From Alphaproteobacteria bacterium (GTDB lineage: Bacteria; Pseudomonadota; Alphaproteobacteria; Sphingomonadales; Kordiimonadaceae), in NCBI GenBank assembly GCA_013372975.1, contig JABXIS010000004.1, forward strand, positions 102,163 through 166,162: a stretch of DNA of 64,000 nucleotides, read 5' to 3'. The notes below the pieces were generated by a model. That model was not told the DNA's origin and did not search any database. It saw nothing but the letters and a program-made list of their open reading frames with translations. Shown one piece after another: positions 37,022 through 45,925 of this stretch (its first letter is position 1; every line of letters begins with the position of its first letter). The position numbers were made by a program, and so were the translations under genes.

Positions 37022-37059
37022 AAAAAAGCGCGGGCTCAAACCCGCGCTTTCTTATTTTT
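37022..37059. terminator. Bidirectional terminator
   Basis: AAAGCGCGGG (37025-37034) pairs with CCCGCGCTTT (37041-37050) around a CTCAAA loop, with an A-run upstream and TTATTTTTC downstream. It serves the PAS_5 gene and the convergent M28 peptidase gene. Confidence 0.9.
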
Positions 37060-37076
37060 CCTGTCAGAGCACTGCC

Positions 37077-38732
37077 CTATTTTCCGCCAAAGGTATCCCC
37101 GAAGAAATCGCCGTCGTTCCAGCTTGGACGTCGGGTCGCGTTGGCCACCTCATTCAGGATCAACCAGTTTACGTAGGCGAATTTGGCGCCTGCGGCATAG
37201 TCGATATCCTGGCTGAGGTCATCATGTGGACGGTGATAGGTTTTGCCGAGGAATTCCCGGAAAATAGCACCACCATCTTCGCCATCAGCGGTTGGGCCCC
37301 AACCGGTTACGAGAAAGACTGACGGAATACCCTGCTGCACGAACCGATAATGGTCGCTACGGGTAAAGATACCCTCTTCCGGCATCGGATCAGGGCTTAG
37401 CGTTACACCGATCTTCGCAACTGCTTCGGAAGTTACAGGCCCCAGAGTGCTGCGGTCTGCGCCAAAGGCCACGATGTCAGAGAAATCATACAACAGAACC
37501 GGCATGTCCACATTCACATTGGCAACCATCTTGCTTTTCTCAACCGTCGGGAATTTCGCGAAATATTCGGCTCCCAGCAGGCCTTTTTCCTCTGCTGCCA
37601 CAGCAGCAAAAAGGATGGAGCGGCGCGGTTTGATGCCTGCACGCACATAAGCGCGCGCTACTTCCATCATCACCGATACGCCAGATGCGTTATCAAGCGC
37701 ACCATTGTTGATCTTGTCTTCACCTTTGGCATGGTCGGATACACCCACATGATCAAGGTGGGCGGTCATTACAACATATTCGTCCTTAAGCGCAGGATCG
37801 CTGCCTTCCAACACACCCAATACATTCGGGCTGTAGAAGGGATCAGACAGCTTGCTTACCTTCTTCATGCTGGTTGACGTCTTGAGAGCAAATCCCTTCG
37901 GAGCACCCTCTTCCGCCTCAGTCATCACGTCAACGAAGGATCGCTCCGCGCCCTCAAACAAGGTTTCAGCAACCTCGTGGCTGATGGCGGCAGATGCTGC
38001 GATACCGGCATCCTCGGCCCCATCCTCACGGAACCAGTCGAAGCTTTTCATACCCAGATATCCCTTGTAGCGGGAGAAGGGCCGGCGTTTTTCTGTGGAA
38101 AGCGAACTTACGAACAGCGTTCCAACCACGCCCCGCTTGGCCAACTCGTCCTTCTTTGTCGTCGTCGAACCGTGGTGGGCCCGAATTTCCGTTTGGAACG
38201 AGGTAGGCGCACCGGAAATAGCCAGCGCCACTTTGCCTTCCAGATCAAGGCCTTCAAGGTCGTCATGGCCCAACTCAGGAGCATGAACACCGTACCCAAC
38301 AAAAACAACATCACCACTGACATCACCGTTCGGGTTGCGAACATAACCGCCCATGAAATAGTCATCGCCCAGCGTAAGCTCTTTTACAGTATCACCAACC
38401 GTGACCGACATGCTGGAATTTTCCTGGTCCAGCTCTGCTGTTTTGAATGGTACCTCTTGAAAATATGTGCCCTCGTTACCCATTGGCTTAAGGCCAAGCC
38501 GTGCAAATTCTGCAGCCACATAGTTTGCCGCAATGCGGTATCCTTCACTGCCGGTATCGCGCCCCTTAAGCGTATCGTCCGCCAGAAAAGTCACATCAGC
38601 TTTGATACGGTCTGCGCTGAACGCATCCGCCATATTATTCGATAGGTTGTTTGCGCCTGTCGTTGCACACGCCGTAAGTGCCAGCATCGAAAGTGCTGAA
38701 ACACCAGCGCGCATCACTGTTTTCTTGATCAC
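37077..38732 (-). CDS. M28-family zinc aminopeptidase, exported lipoprotein
   Basis: A 551-residue peptidase with a lipoprotein-like signal (...LSMLALTACATT). A protease-associated (PA) insert, about residues 130-280, includes FVGYGVHAPELGHDDLEGLDL. The metal-binding sites of the M28 domain are visible: His/Asp in VVMTAHLDHVG, the bridging Asp in NNGALDNASGVSVMM, Glu-Glu in FAAVAAEEKGLLGAEYF, Asp in VNVDM and the late His near the YHRPHDDLSQ block. It cleaves N-terminal residues from peptides in the periplasm or at the surface. Start GTG 38732 or ATG 38714. It stands alone. Confidence 0.9.
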   Translation of the reverse strand: MIKKTVMRAGVSALSMLALTACATTGANNLSNNMADAFSADRIKADVTFLADDTLKGRDTGSEGYRIAANYVAAEFARLGLKPMGNEGTYFQEVPFKTAELDQENSSMSVTVGDTVKELTLGDDYFMGGYVRNPNGDVSGDVVFVGYGVHAPELGHDDLEGLDLEGKVALAISGAPTSFQTEIRAHHGSTTTKKDELAKRGVVGTLFVSSLSTEKRRPFSRYKGYLGMKSFDWFREDGAEDAGIAASAAISHEVAETLFEGAERSFVDVMTEAEEGAPKGFALKTSTSMKKVSKLSDPFYSPNVLGVLEGSDPALKDEYVVMTAHLDHVGVSDHAKGEDKINNGALDNASGVSVMMEVARAYVRAGIKPRRSILFAAVAAEEKGLLGAEYFAKFPTVEKSKMVANVNVDMPVLLYDFSDIVAFGADRSTLGPVTSEAVAKIGVTLSPDPMPEEGIFTRSDHYRFVQQGIPSVFLVTGWGPTADGEDGGAIFREFLGKTYHRPHDDLSQDIDYAAGAKFAYVNWLILNEVANATRRPSWNDGDFFGDTFGGK

Positions 38733-38896
38733 TTTATATTTCCCATTTCATTGGCCCAATTGCATGATCCTGATCCCACCCAGATCATGCAGACCTTTCC
38801 CCTTTTGGGTGCCAAAAGACACCTTGCGAAAGAAAAGACATTACTGTCCTTAGCGCGATAGTCAATCCAAGCGAAAGTTTGCTGCGGTGAGGCGTG

Positions 38897-40180
38897 CTAT
38901 TCCTGCTTCAAAGTGTCGACAACCGCCCAAAGCCGGTCCTGCCCCCACAATGTTTCAGCACCTACGCGGAATGTTGGCACGCCCCAGGCTCCCGCCATAA
39001 ACAGCATCTGCTGGTTTTTCTCAGCCATCGGGCGCCAGATCGCATCATCCAGCGCTTCCTTCGCGCATGATGCCCCCAATCCGGAACGGTCAAGAATGGT
39101 TGCCATCCCTTTTTCGCTGGCACCATCGATGCCCTCCGCCCACACGCCGCGGGTGAAGGCCTTGAAGAAAGCCAGATCGTCACCACCTTCTGCGAGCGCA
39201 AAACCAAGCGCCATCGCGCGTTCTGTCGCTGAACCCAGGGGGTCAACAATTCGGCCGAACGGTATTTTTTCGGCCCGCGCTTCACGGGCAGTATCCAGAA
39301 GGATATATCTCGCTTTGGTGGGCGGTACTTTCATGCCCCGCATCATCATCGGAAGAACCGGCTTCAACTTCAGGCGCACCCCGGTTTTATCCACAAGTTC
39401 CGAAGCCAATTGAAGCCCCAAATAGCTATAGGGACTTCGGACAGAGAAGAACAACTCCACCTGCCTGCCGGACAAGGATTTTTCCATGGAGTTCAAGCCA
39501 TAGCGCCACAGGCGCGTCAACTCGAAATGCACCTCATCGTCCCCAATGCGGGCGGCATTCAGGCGTCGTTCAAGGTGATCAAGCCTGTCCAGGCCCAAAT
39601 AAAACTCACCGCCATAAAAGACCGTTCCACTTGCGTAATGACCAAGGCCTCGCAAAAGCTTTTCATTCTCTTCAAGTGTGCTTTCATCAATATCAGCCGC
39701 GACACACAAGGTTCTTACGGTCTTATAATCATTGCGCCAGAGCGCCTCCCCTACTTCTTCTGCCACACCAAAAAAACTGGGGTCATCCTGCAAGCTCACA
39801 AGATATCTGTTCGCCATACCTACCGACAGACGATCAGGCACCATGGCGCTTGAAGGGAAGCCCAAGCCATAAAGTCTCGCCAATCGTGTCGCATCAAGGA
39901 TACTGTAGGCCTCGTACCGTGCTGGATCGGGATACATGATTGCAGGCAAACGCTCCACCACGAGCGGCCTGACAGTGATGTCAAACCTGGCTATCAGGTC
40001 AGGCAGGGCCTGCACCATTAGCTGGCAGTAGGGATCGTCTGTGCGGTGAAAATACAGAATATCCCGCCCCTTGCGCTGCAATCGGCGGGATATCTCTTCA
40101 CGTGTCCGTGCAAGGTTCAAGCGAGTTTCGCTGGTAATCCAGGCGGCAATTCGTGACGTAATAGCAGTGGCAGCGGTCAT
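38897..40180 (-). CDS. Protein with two tandem DsbA/HCCA-isomerase-like domains
   Basis: A 427-residue protein without an evident signal peptide. The first thioredoxin-like domain (about residues 30-210) opens with ILYFHRTDDPYCQLMVQAL, with a single Cys; the second (about 225-425) opens with VELFFSVRSPYSYLGLQLA, lacking any active-site Cys and resembling 2-hydroxychromene-2-carboxylate isomerase-type DsbA proteins. The late segment FMAGAWGVPTFRVGAETLWGQDRL contains the cis-Pro of the fold. Missing CxxC argues against a disulfide oxidase role; GSH-dependent isomerase-like or binding function is possible. It stands between the peptidase and NfeD genes. Confidence 0.8.
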   Translation of the reverse strand: MTAATAITSRIAAWITSETRLNLARTREEISRRLQRKGRDILYFHRTDDPYCQLMVQALPDLIARFDITVRPLVVERLPAIMYPDPARYEAYSILDATRLARLYGLGFPSSAMVPDRLSVGMANRYLVSLQDDPSFFGVAEEVGEALWRNDYKTVRTLCVAADIDESTLEENEKLLRGLGHYASGTVFYGGEFYLGLDRLDHLERRLNAARIGDDEVHFELTRLWRYGLNSMEKSLSGRQVELFFSVRSPYSYLGLQLASELVDKTGVRLKLKPVLPMMMRGMKVPPTKARYILLDTAREARAEKIPFGRIVDPLGSATERAMALGFALAEGGDDLAFFKAFTRGVWAEGIDGASEKGMATILDRSGLGASCAKEALDDAIWRPMAEKNQQMLFMAGAWGVPTFRVGAETLWGQDRLWAVVDTLKQE

Positions 40181-40195
40181 AGAAGTGGTATCAAT

Positions 40196-40660
40196 TTATT
40201 GTTCCTCTACCGCTTCTACCACCAATACAATGCCATCAACAGCCTTAACCTTCACGCGAGCCCCTTTTGGCAGATCCGGCCCCTCGGCAGGCCATTGACT
40301 ATCGCGTACCTGCACCTGTCCTCGGCCGCTCTTGATTGCTGAAGCCAGTGTATATATCTTGCCAACATGATCATGGCCGCGAGTATTCACCGTCATGGGC
40401 GCCTGTTCTTTACGTCGGTTATAGAAATATTGATTCCCAACATAAATTGACGCCGCGGCGAGCACTGCGAAAATAAGCCCATGGCCGGTAAAGCCCATTT
40501 CGGGCATCAACCAAGCCACACCACCAGCAGCCACACTGGCAAGGCCAATCCACATCAGATACACGCCGGGAAGGATCATCTCACCGGCTAGCAGCAGAAC
40601 CCCCGCCGAAAGCCAGAGCCAATGTGCGTTCTCGATCAACCAGGGGAAATAGTCTTCCAT
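40196..40660 (-). CDS. NfeD-family membrane protein
   Basis: A 154-residue protein with membrane helices (WLWLSAGVLLLAGEMILPGVYLMWIGLASVAAGGVAWLM and HGLIFAVLAAASIYV) and a C-terminal OB-fold (about residues 90-150) with SGRGQVQVRDSQWPAEG and PKGARVKVKAVDGIVLVVE. NfeD proteins partner with SPFH proteins to organise membrane quality control. Of three consecutive ATGs, the third (40660) is best spaced from AGGAGG. It starts 10 bases after the SPFH gene stop, forming the usual SPFH-NfeD pair. Confidence 0.92.
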   Translation of the reverse strand: MEDYFPWLIENAHWLWLSAGVLLLAGEMILPGVYLMWIGLASVAAGGVAWLMPEMGFTGHGLIFAVLAAASIYVGNQYFYNRRKEQAPMTVNTRGHDHVGKIYTLASAIKSGRGQVQVRDSQWPAEGPDLPKGARVKVKAVDGIVLVVEAVEEQ

Positions 40661-40670
40661 CATCATCCTC

Positions 40671-41624
40671 CTACTCAACCGTCGGCACACTACCCGCCGG
40701 ACGCGTATTCTTTTTGTTCAGGTCTTTGAACAGTTCAGAGATGCCGCCAATCGATCCGATTACGCTTGAAGCCTCCATGGGCATAAACACAAGCTTCTCA
40801 TTTGGCGAGCGGGCAAAGCCATGCAGCGCATCAACATACTTTTGGGCCACGAAGTAGTTAATGGCTTGCGGATCACCCTCGGCAATCGCCTTAGACACCA
40901 TTTCAGTTGCCTTTGCCTCTGCTTCAGCTGAACGTTCGCGCGCTTCAGCATCACGGAATGCGGCTTCCCGGCGCCCCTCGGCCTCCAGAATAGCTGCCTT
41001 CTTCTCACCTTCTGCCCGTTTAATTTCGGCCTCTCGCGCACCTTCGGCAGACAAGATTGCCGCCCGCTTGTCCCGCTCAGCCTTCATCTGGCGTCCCATT
41101 GCATCCACAATGTCACGTGGCGGCGAAATATCCTTGATTTCAATCCGGGTGATTTTTACACCCCAGGGCTGGGTCGCCTCATCCACCACACTCATCAGTC
41201 GGGCGTTGATGTCGTCACGCCGTGACAAGAGTTCATCCAGATCCATTGAGCCCATTACAGTCCTGAGGTTGGTCATGGTCAGATTAAGGATGGCAATTTC
41301 CAGGTTGTTCACCTCATAGGCGGCACGGGGCGCATCCAGCACCTGAAAGAAAACCACCCCGTCAGACCCGACCATCGCGTTGTCTTTGGTGATCACTTCC
41401 TGTGTGGGAATATCAAGCACCTGTTCCATCATGTTCATCTTGCGGCCAACCCGCTCAAACAATGGCACCAGAACATGGAAACCGGGCTCCAGGGTTTTGG
41501 TAAAACGACCAAAACGTTCAACGGTATATTCATACCCCTGACGCACCGTCACTACCGCAGAAAAAATTAATACGATTGCAAGAAAAATAACAAAGACAAC
41601 CAGAATGGTTGGCATATCAAACAT
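40671..41624 (-). CDS. SPFH/Band 7 (QmcA/stomatin-like) membrane protein
   Basis: A 317-residue protein with one N-terminal membrane helix (MPTILVVFVIFLAIVLIFSA), an SPFH domain (about residues 25-200; VRQGYEYTVERFGRFTKTLEPGFHVLVP) and an Ala/Glu-rich coiled coil (GAREAEIKRAEGEKKAAILEAEGRRE). These proteins form rings with partner proteases or NfeD. Co-transcribed with NfeD downstream. Confidence 0.93.
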   Translation of the reverse strand: MFDMPTILVVFVIFLAIVLIFSAVVTVRQGYEYTVERFGRFTKTLEPGFHVLVPLFERVGRKMNMMEQVLDIPTQEVITKDNAMVGSDGVVFFQVLDAPRAAYEVNNLEIAILNLTMTNLRTVMGSMDLDELLSRRDDINARLMSVVDEATQPWGVKITRIEIKDISPPRDIVDAMGRQMKAERDKRAAILSAEGAREAEIKRAEGEKKAAILEAEGRREAAFRDAEARERSAEAEAKATEMVSKAIAEGDPQAINYFVAQKYVDALHGFARSPNEKLVFMPMEASSVIGSIGGISELFKDLNKKNTRPAGSVPTVE

Positions 41625-41691
41625 GGCTAAACCCTCCCCAACGATGAACCCATAGAAAGTAACCTTCTATATATTGGGATTGGAAATCCAT

Positions 41692-41718
41692 AAAAAAAGA
41701 GCAGCCTTGGCTGCTCTT
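41692..41718 (-). terminator. Rho-independent terminator of the peroxiredoxin gene
   Basis: An 8-bp stem AAGAGCAG/CTGCTCTT (41698-41705 with 41710-41717 approximately) and CCTTGG loop, followed on the minus strand by TTTTTTTA. It lies 30 bases after the peroxiredoxin stop. Confidence 0.88.
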
Positions 41719-41747
41719 AATATAACAATATGAAATATATAAGTATT

Positions 41748-42230
41748 TTAAAGCTGGGTCAGTGCATGCTCAGCCGAGGAGACCTGAAAAGCACCTGGCT
41801 CCTCGATATTCAGCTCAGTTACTTTGCCGTCTTCAACGATAACAGAGAACCGCTTGGAACGTGTACCCATGCCAAATCCTGATGCGTCCATTTCGAGGCC
41901 CAAGGCCCTGGCAAATTCACCGTTGCCGTCCGCCAGCATGGTTACCTTGCCGTCTACACCAGCGGATTTACCCCATGCGTTCATCACAAACACATCATTC
42001 ACTGACATGCAGGCGATCTCATCAACGCCCTTACCGCGAATTTCATCTGCCTGCTCAACAAACCCAGGCAGGTGCTTGGCAGAACAGGTTGGCGTAAAAG
42101 CGCCCGGCACGGAAAAGAGCACTACCTTGCGCCCGGCAAAATAATCATCTGTTGAAACCGGCCCCGGGCCATCTGCTGTCATGGTCGTCAGTGTTGCACT
42201 TGGGATCTTGTCACCCACTTGAATGGTCAT
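41748..42230 (-). CDS. Peroxiredoxin (Prx5 type)
   Basis: A 160-residue atypical peroxiredoxin. The peroxidatic Cys is in VVLFSVPGAFTPTCSAKHLPGFVEQ at about residue 49. Typical later blocks are GVDEIACMSVNDVFVMNAWG, FARALGLEMDASGFGMGTRSKRFSVIVEDGKV and EEPGAFQVSSAEHALTQL. It reduces H2O2 and alkyl hydroperoxides in the cytoplasm, usually with glutathione/glutaredoxin. ATG 42230 has AGGAG upstream. A terminator follows. Confidence 0.95.
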   Translation of the reverse strand: MTIQVGDKIPSATLTTMTADGPGPVSTDDYFAGRKVVLFSVPGAFTPTCSAKHLPGFVEQADEIRGKGVDEIACMSVNDVFVMNAWGKSAGVDGKVTMLADGNGEFARALGLEMDASGFGMGTRSKRFSVIVEDGKVTELNIEEPGAFQVSSAEHALTQL

Positions 42231-42282
42231 ACTGTGCTCCTGTTAGATATGCCGAACCGGCATGAAGAAAGTCATTCGTCAC

Positions 42283-43101
42283 CTATCTGGTGATTGTAAT
42301 CCATCTTTCAATGGCATGGCCATTGCCATCCGTAAATGTCAATCTTGCTTTCTGCCCCAGCAGGTCTTCCTTTTTTGATCCTGTCATGGCCATCAGAACA
42401 AACCTTTTCGACCGCCCATCCCCCAAAAGCCTGGTTTCAGGCGTACCGAAATGCACCATATCGTTCACTTCCGCAAACATGTCTGCATGATCAAGCTGGC
42501 CCGCGGCCCGGGCATCCACCACCAACCGCTGGCGGCCAGGAATACCGGTAAGCTTTACGTTGGTGATTTCCAGATCACCACCGCCATCGCCTGCCCGGTC
42601 GGGCCCACGCTTGAGCCAGGCATCCACCCGCACGTCATGAGGAGAAAACTCTTCCAATCCAGCCGCTTCAGGAAGTTCGTAGGTAGCATCAAACGGTACG
42701 CAGATGTCTTTGCACACCATGAAACTAGCCGTCAGCTTCAGCGTACCTGCCTCTGCAGGAGCAGCCCTGAAAGGCAGCATGACTGCATTGCTGTAGCCAT
42801 ATGTTTCAAGACCAAAAAGCTCGAACCGCTCCGGTAGAGGATAAAGAACATCGAGGGCTTCATCATTCTGGAATACCTTGACGGGCAATCCAGCCTCTCC
42901 AGGGGATCGCCAATATGTCTTCCATCCGGGAGCAAGTTTGGCTTCCCACGCCAGCATCACAGAGCCATCCTCGCCTTTGTAGTCGCCCGACGTACTCACA
43001 AGGCGCGTGCGCAACATATCTGCGTGATCCTGCCAAGGCGTTTCAGCCGCCCCCACAGGCCCGGCAACCAGAAAACTCAACACTATAAAAAAATGGCGCA
43101 T
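42283..43101 (-). CDS. DsbD-alpha-domain periplasmic protein
   Basis: A 272-residue protein with a signal peptide (MRHFFIVLSFLVAGPVGAAE) and an immunoglobulin-like DsbD-alpha domain. The redox pair lies in KLTASFMVCKDICVPFDATYEL (Cys-x3-Cys), and the family PGWKTYWRSPGEAGLPVKV block is near residue 57. It lacks the membrane and thioredoxin domains of full DsbD, so it is likely a receiver of electrons from a CcdA/ScsB-like partner encoded elsewhere. Divergent from yqgE, with about 160 bp between. Confidence 0.86.
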   Translation of the reverse strand: MRHFFIVLSFLVAGPVGAAETPWQDHADMLRTRLVSTSGDYKGEDGSVMLAWEAKLAPGWKTYWRSPGEAGLPVKVFQNDEALDVLYPLPERFELFGLETYGYSNAVMLPFRAAPAEAGTLKLTASFMVCKDICVPFDATYELPEAAGLEEFSPHDVRVDAWLKRGPDRAGDGGGDLEITNVKLTGIPGRQRLVVDARAAGQLDHADMFAEVNDMVHFGTPETRLLGDGRSKRFVLMAMTGSKKEDLLGQKARLTFTDGNGHAIERWITITR

Positions 43102-43260
43102 TCCTATCTCCGAATGATTTGCCCTTCAATACCAACCTCATGGCCTGAAAGCCAGTCGCAGATCATCACATTGGCGTCAGTAAATCCGTTCCGCGCTCCG
43201 GCTTCATTGCACTGTCATCACATTCGCGCTAAACTTTATCGGCACACAACGAGAGGCGTT

Positions 43261-43824
43261 ATGACATCATCCACATATCTTGACAGCAAGCTTTTGCTGG
43301 CCATGCCCGGCATGACCGACCCCCGCTTCGATAGAAGCGTTATCTATATGTGTTCTCATGACGAATCCGGCGCAATGGGACTTGTAATCAACCAGCCTTT
43401 TGACAATCTGACATTTGAAGGGCTGCTGGAACAGCTTGATATTGAAACGCCGGAACCAGTTCCGCCTGTGATGATCCATACAGGCGGCCCGGTGGAACCC
43501 GGCCGTGGGTTTGTTCTTCACTCAGCGGATTATGTGCAGGAATCCACACTGGTTGTCAGCGAGACGCTGGCGCTCACCGCAACTGTCGACATCCTGACAG
43601 CCCTTGCGGAAGGTCGCGGCCCTATCCACCATCTGCTGGCGCTAGGATATGCCGGATGGGGTGCCGGGCAACTGGAGGCCGAAATTCAGGCCAATGCGTG
43701 GCTTACTGCGGAAGCCGACGATGAAATCATCTTCAACACAGACCTTGAGCAAAAATGGCCGCGCACCATGGCCAAACTGGGTGTGAATGTATCGATGCTA
43801 TCAAGCGATGCAGGGCACGCATAA
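43261..43824 (+). CDS. YqgE/AlgH family protein
   Basis: A 187-residue DUF179 protein. Blocks LLLAMPGMTDPRFDRSVIYMCSHDESGAMGLVINQP, HTGGPVEPGRGFVLHSADY and LLALGYAGWGAGQLEAEIQANAWL are diagnostic. The family is widespread in Proteobacteria and AlgH was implicated in alginate regulation in Pseudomonas, but no biochemical function is agreed. ATG 43261 is chosen because the open frame upstream lacks conservation and overlaps the divergent promoter region. Confidence 0.93.
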   Translation: MTSSTYLDSKLLLAMPGMTDPRFDRSVIYMCSHDESGAMGLVINQPFDNLTFEGLLEQLDIETPEPVPPVMIHTGGPVEPGRGFVLHSADYVQESTLVVSETLALTATVDILTALAEGRGPIHHLLALGYAGWGAGQLEAEIQANAWLTAEADDEIIFNTDLEQKWPRTMAKLGVNVSMLSSDAGHA

Positions 43825-43863
43825 GCCCTTTGAGCCATTCCCAATCACGCGCAAACTGGCAAT

Positions 43864-44559
43864 CTAATTCAGGGACAATGTCTGGTCAGCCGTCAGGATG
43901 GCCAGATCAAGAGATGGAATTTCCTGAACTTCCGGGTTCGTTTCCCCACGGCGAAAACGATCCAGCACAGCTCGCACATCCAGTGCTCGCAATTCCACGT
44001 CCATCGCGTCAAGCATATTGATAACCCGCTCTGACAGCTGCGCATGGGTTACCAGCCGCGGCGACGGAACAACCATAAGGCTCGTGAGCTGTTGTTTGAA
44101 ACCGCCCCAATGATCAAGAAACCCCTCGTTGAGAATATCAAAGGGCCGCACCACACCAACAAGGACAGTCCCACCCATTGCACGGCTGTCGCCGAACGGC
44201 ACAGCCAACACTTCAAGGTCGAAATGGCTGTTCTCATCCAAAGAAAAAGAGCCTGCCCTTACCAGGCCACACCCCTGTACCAGTGCAGTGGCATACAGCT
44301 CTTCCATGATGGCGGCCTGTTCGTGATCCTGAAAGATATCTGAATATGTTCGCCCGGCCATGCCGCGCCCAACACCTTCTTCAAGAGATGATCCCGCCAA
44401 ACGGTACCGGAGCGAACCGTCCGCCCCCATCTCGAGAATAAACATCCAGGAAAGCAAGGGGGCCAATTGCCGAAGATCAAGCTGCGAACGCTCAGGCAGC
44501 GACTTACCGCTACATAAGCCACGCCAATAGGCCAACAATTGACAAAGTTCCGGACTCAA
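43864..44559 (-). CDS. PAS_5-type PAS protein with C-terminal extension
   Basis: A 231-residue protein. The PAS_5-like domain covers about residues 1-145 (LLAYWRGLCSGKSLPERSQLDLRQLAPLLSWMF, LRYRLAGSSLEEGVGRGMAG, YSDIF, and LAVPFGDSRAMGGTVLVGVV). A further 85-residue C-terminal stretch of unknown kind follows (VDHWGGFKQQLTSLMVV to the end). The start is TTG 44559 with GGGGG six bases upstream. No output domain recognised. Convergent with yqgE. Confidence 0.75.
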   Translation of the reverse strand: MSPELCQLLAYWRGLCSGKSLPERSQLDLRQLAPLLSWMFILEMGADGSLRYRLAGSSLEEGVGRGMAGRTYSDIFQDHEQAAIMEELYATALVQGCGLVRAGSFSLDENSHFDLEVLAVPFGDSRAMGGTVLVGVVRPFDILNEGFLDHWGGFKQQLTSLMVVPSPRLVTHAQLSERVINMLDAMDVELRALDVRAVLDRFRRGETNPEVQEIPSLDLAILTADQTLSLN

Positions 44560-44680
44560 ATGATACCCCCCAGTATATTGAGCATGCTGCAGCCTATCAT
44601 CGGTTAGGCATGAAGCACAATACTTTCACGAGTATCATTAAAACTTAAAATTTTTATTAATTTTTCGGCCAATACTTGGC

Positions 44681-45925
44681 CTAGAAAGTAATAGCATCCA
44701 AATCGCCGCCACCCACTACTGCGATAGATACTGACGGATGTTCAACAATTTCTTTGGCCACCTGCCCAACATCTTCGGGCGTAACCGCCTCAACGTTGGT
44801 GATCATCTCCTCTATCGGGATAATCCGGTCAAACACCAGCATCTGACGGCCAAGCTGCTCCATCCGCGATGTGGTAGCCTCAAGTGCCATCACAAGGCCG
44901 GATTTGAGCTGGGCCAGCGCAATATCAAACTCCTGCCCCTCAGGTCCTTTTGTCAGCGCTTCCATTTCCCCCCGGATCACCGGCATCATGTCAGCCGCCA
45001 TATCAGGGCCGGTACCGGCATAGATGCCAAGAAGCCCCGTATCCTGATGGCTACTGGTAAAGCTGTATACCGAATAGGCGAGCCCCCGGTTTTCCCGCAC
45101 TTCCTGGAACAGGCGAGACGACATACCGCCCCCCAGAATGGTAGAATAGACCTGCATGGCATAATATTTATCGTCTACAAACGAACACCCTGGCCAGGCT
45201 GCCGCGATATGTACTTGCTCCAGGTCCCGTTTTTCACGGATATCAGAGCCGGTATAAACGGCAGCCGCCGGTTTGCTTGGTTTGCCTTCAGGCAGCGCTG
45301 CCAATTTCTCCTCCGCAAGCTTCACCAGTTCGGCATGGCTCAGATTGCCAACGGCAGACACAACAATATTGGAGGCGGTATAATTAGTGCGAAGGTAGTT
45401 AAGCAGATTTTCTGATGTGAAGCTGCGCACGACATCAGGCAACCCAAGGATAGACCGGCCAATGGCTTGATCGCGGTAGGCAGCAGCCTGCATATGATCG
45501 AACACCACATCATCGGGCGTATCAAGCGCTTGCCCGATTTCTTGCAGGATCACTTCTTTCTCGCGCCGAAGCTCTTCTTCATCACACAGGCTGTTGAGGA
45601 GAAGGTCTGACAACATGTCAAACGCCAGCGCCAGATCATCTTTCATCACACGGGCATAATAGGTGGTGTTATCGCGCGAGGTGTAGGCGTTCATCTGCCC
45701 GCCGACAGCTTCGATCTCAAACGCGATATCGCGTGCGGTGCGGGATTTGGTGCCCTTGAACAGCATATGCTCAAGACAGTGCGTGATGCCGTTCAGCGCC
45801 TCGGGCTCGTGCCGGGCACCCACATCCACCCACATGCCAACGGCAACCGTCTGCAATGATTTTCGGGTTTCGCTGACAATTCGCAAACCGGATGGAAGGC
45901 GGGTAACCTCTACACTCAAACTCAA
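44681..45925 (-). CDS. M16-family (pitrilysin-like) zinc peptidase
   Basis: A 414-residue M16 protease of the mitochondrial-processing-peptidase/PqqL type. The inverted zinc motif is HCLEHMLFKGT (His-x2-Glu-His at about residue 47), with the distal Glu in EKEVILQEIGQALDTP. A second domain without the motif follows (about 210-400). Start TTG 45925 overlaps the thrC stop by four bases; a second TTG two codons later has better ribosome-site spacing. It is the last gene of the thrC operon, as in many Alphaproteobacteria. Confidence 0.93.
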   Translation of the reverse strand: MSLSVEVTRLPSGLRIVSETRKSLQTVAVGMWVDVGARHEPEALNGITHCLEHMLFKGTKSRTARDIAFEIEAVGGQMNAYTSRDNTTYYARVMKDDLALAFDMLSDLLLNSLCDEEELRREKEVILQEIGQALDTPDDVVFDHMQAAAYRDQAIGRSILGLPDVVRSFTSENLLNYLRTNYTASNIVVSAVGNLSHAELVKLAEEKLAALPEGKPSKPAAAVYTGSDIREKRDLEQVHIAAAWPGCSFVDDKYYAMQVYSTILGGGMSSRLFQEVRENRGLAYSVYSFTSSHQDTGLLGIYAGTGPDMAADMMPVIRGEMEALTKGPEGQEFDIALAQLKSGLVMALEATTSRMEQLGRQMLVFDRIIPIEEMITNVEAVTPEDVGQVAKEIVEHPSVSIAVVGGGDLDAITF

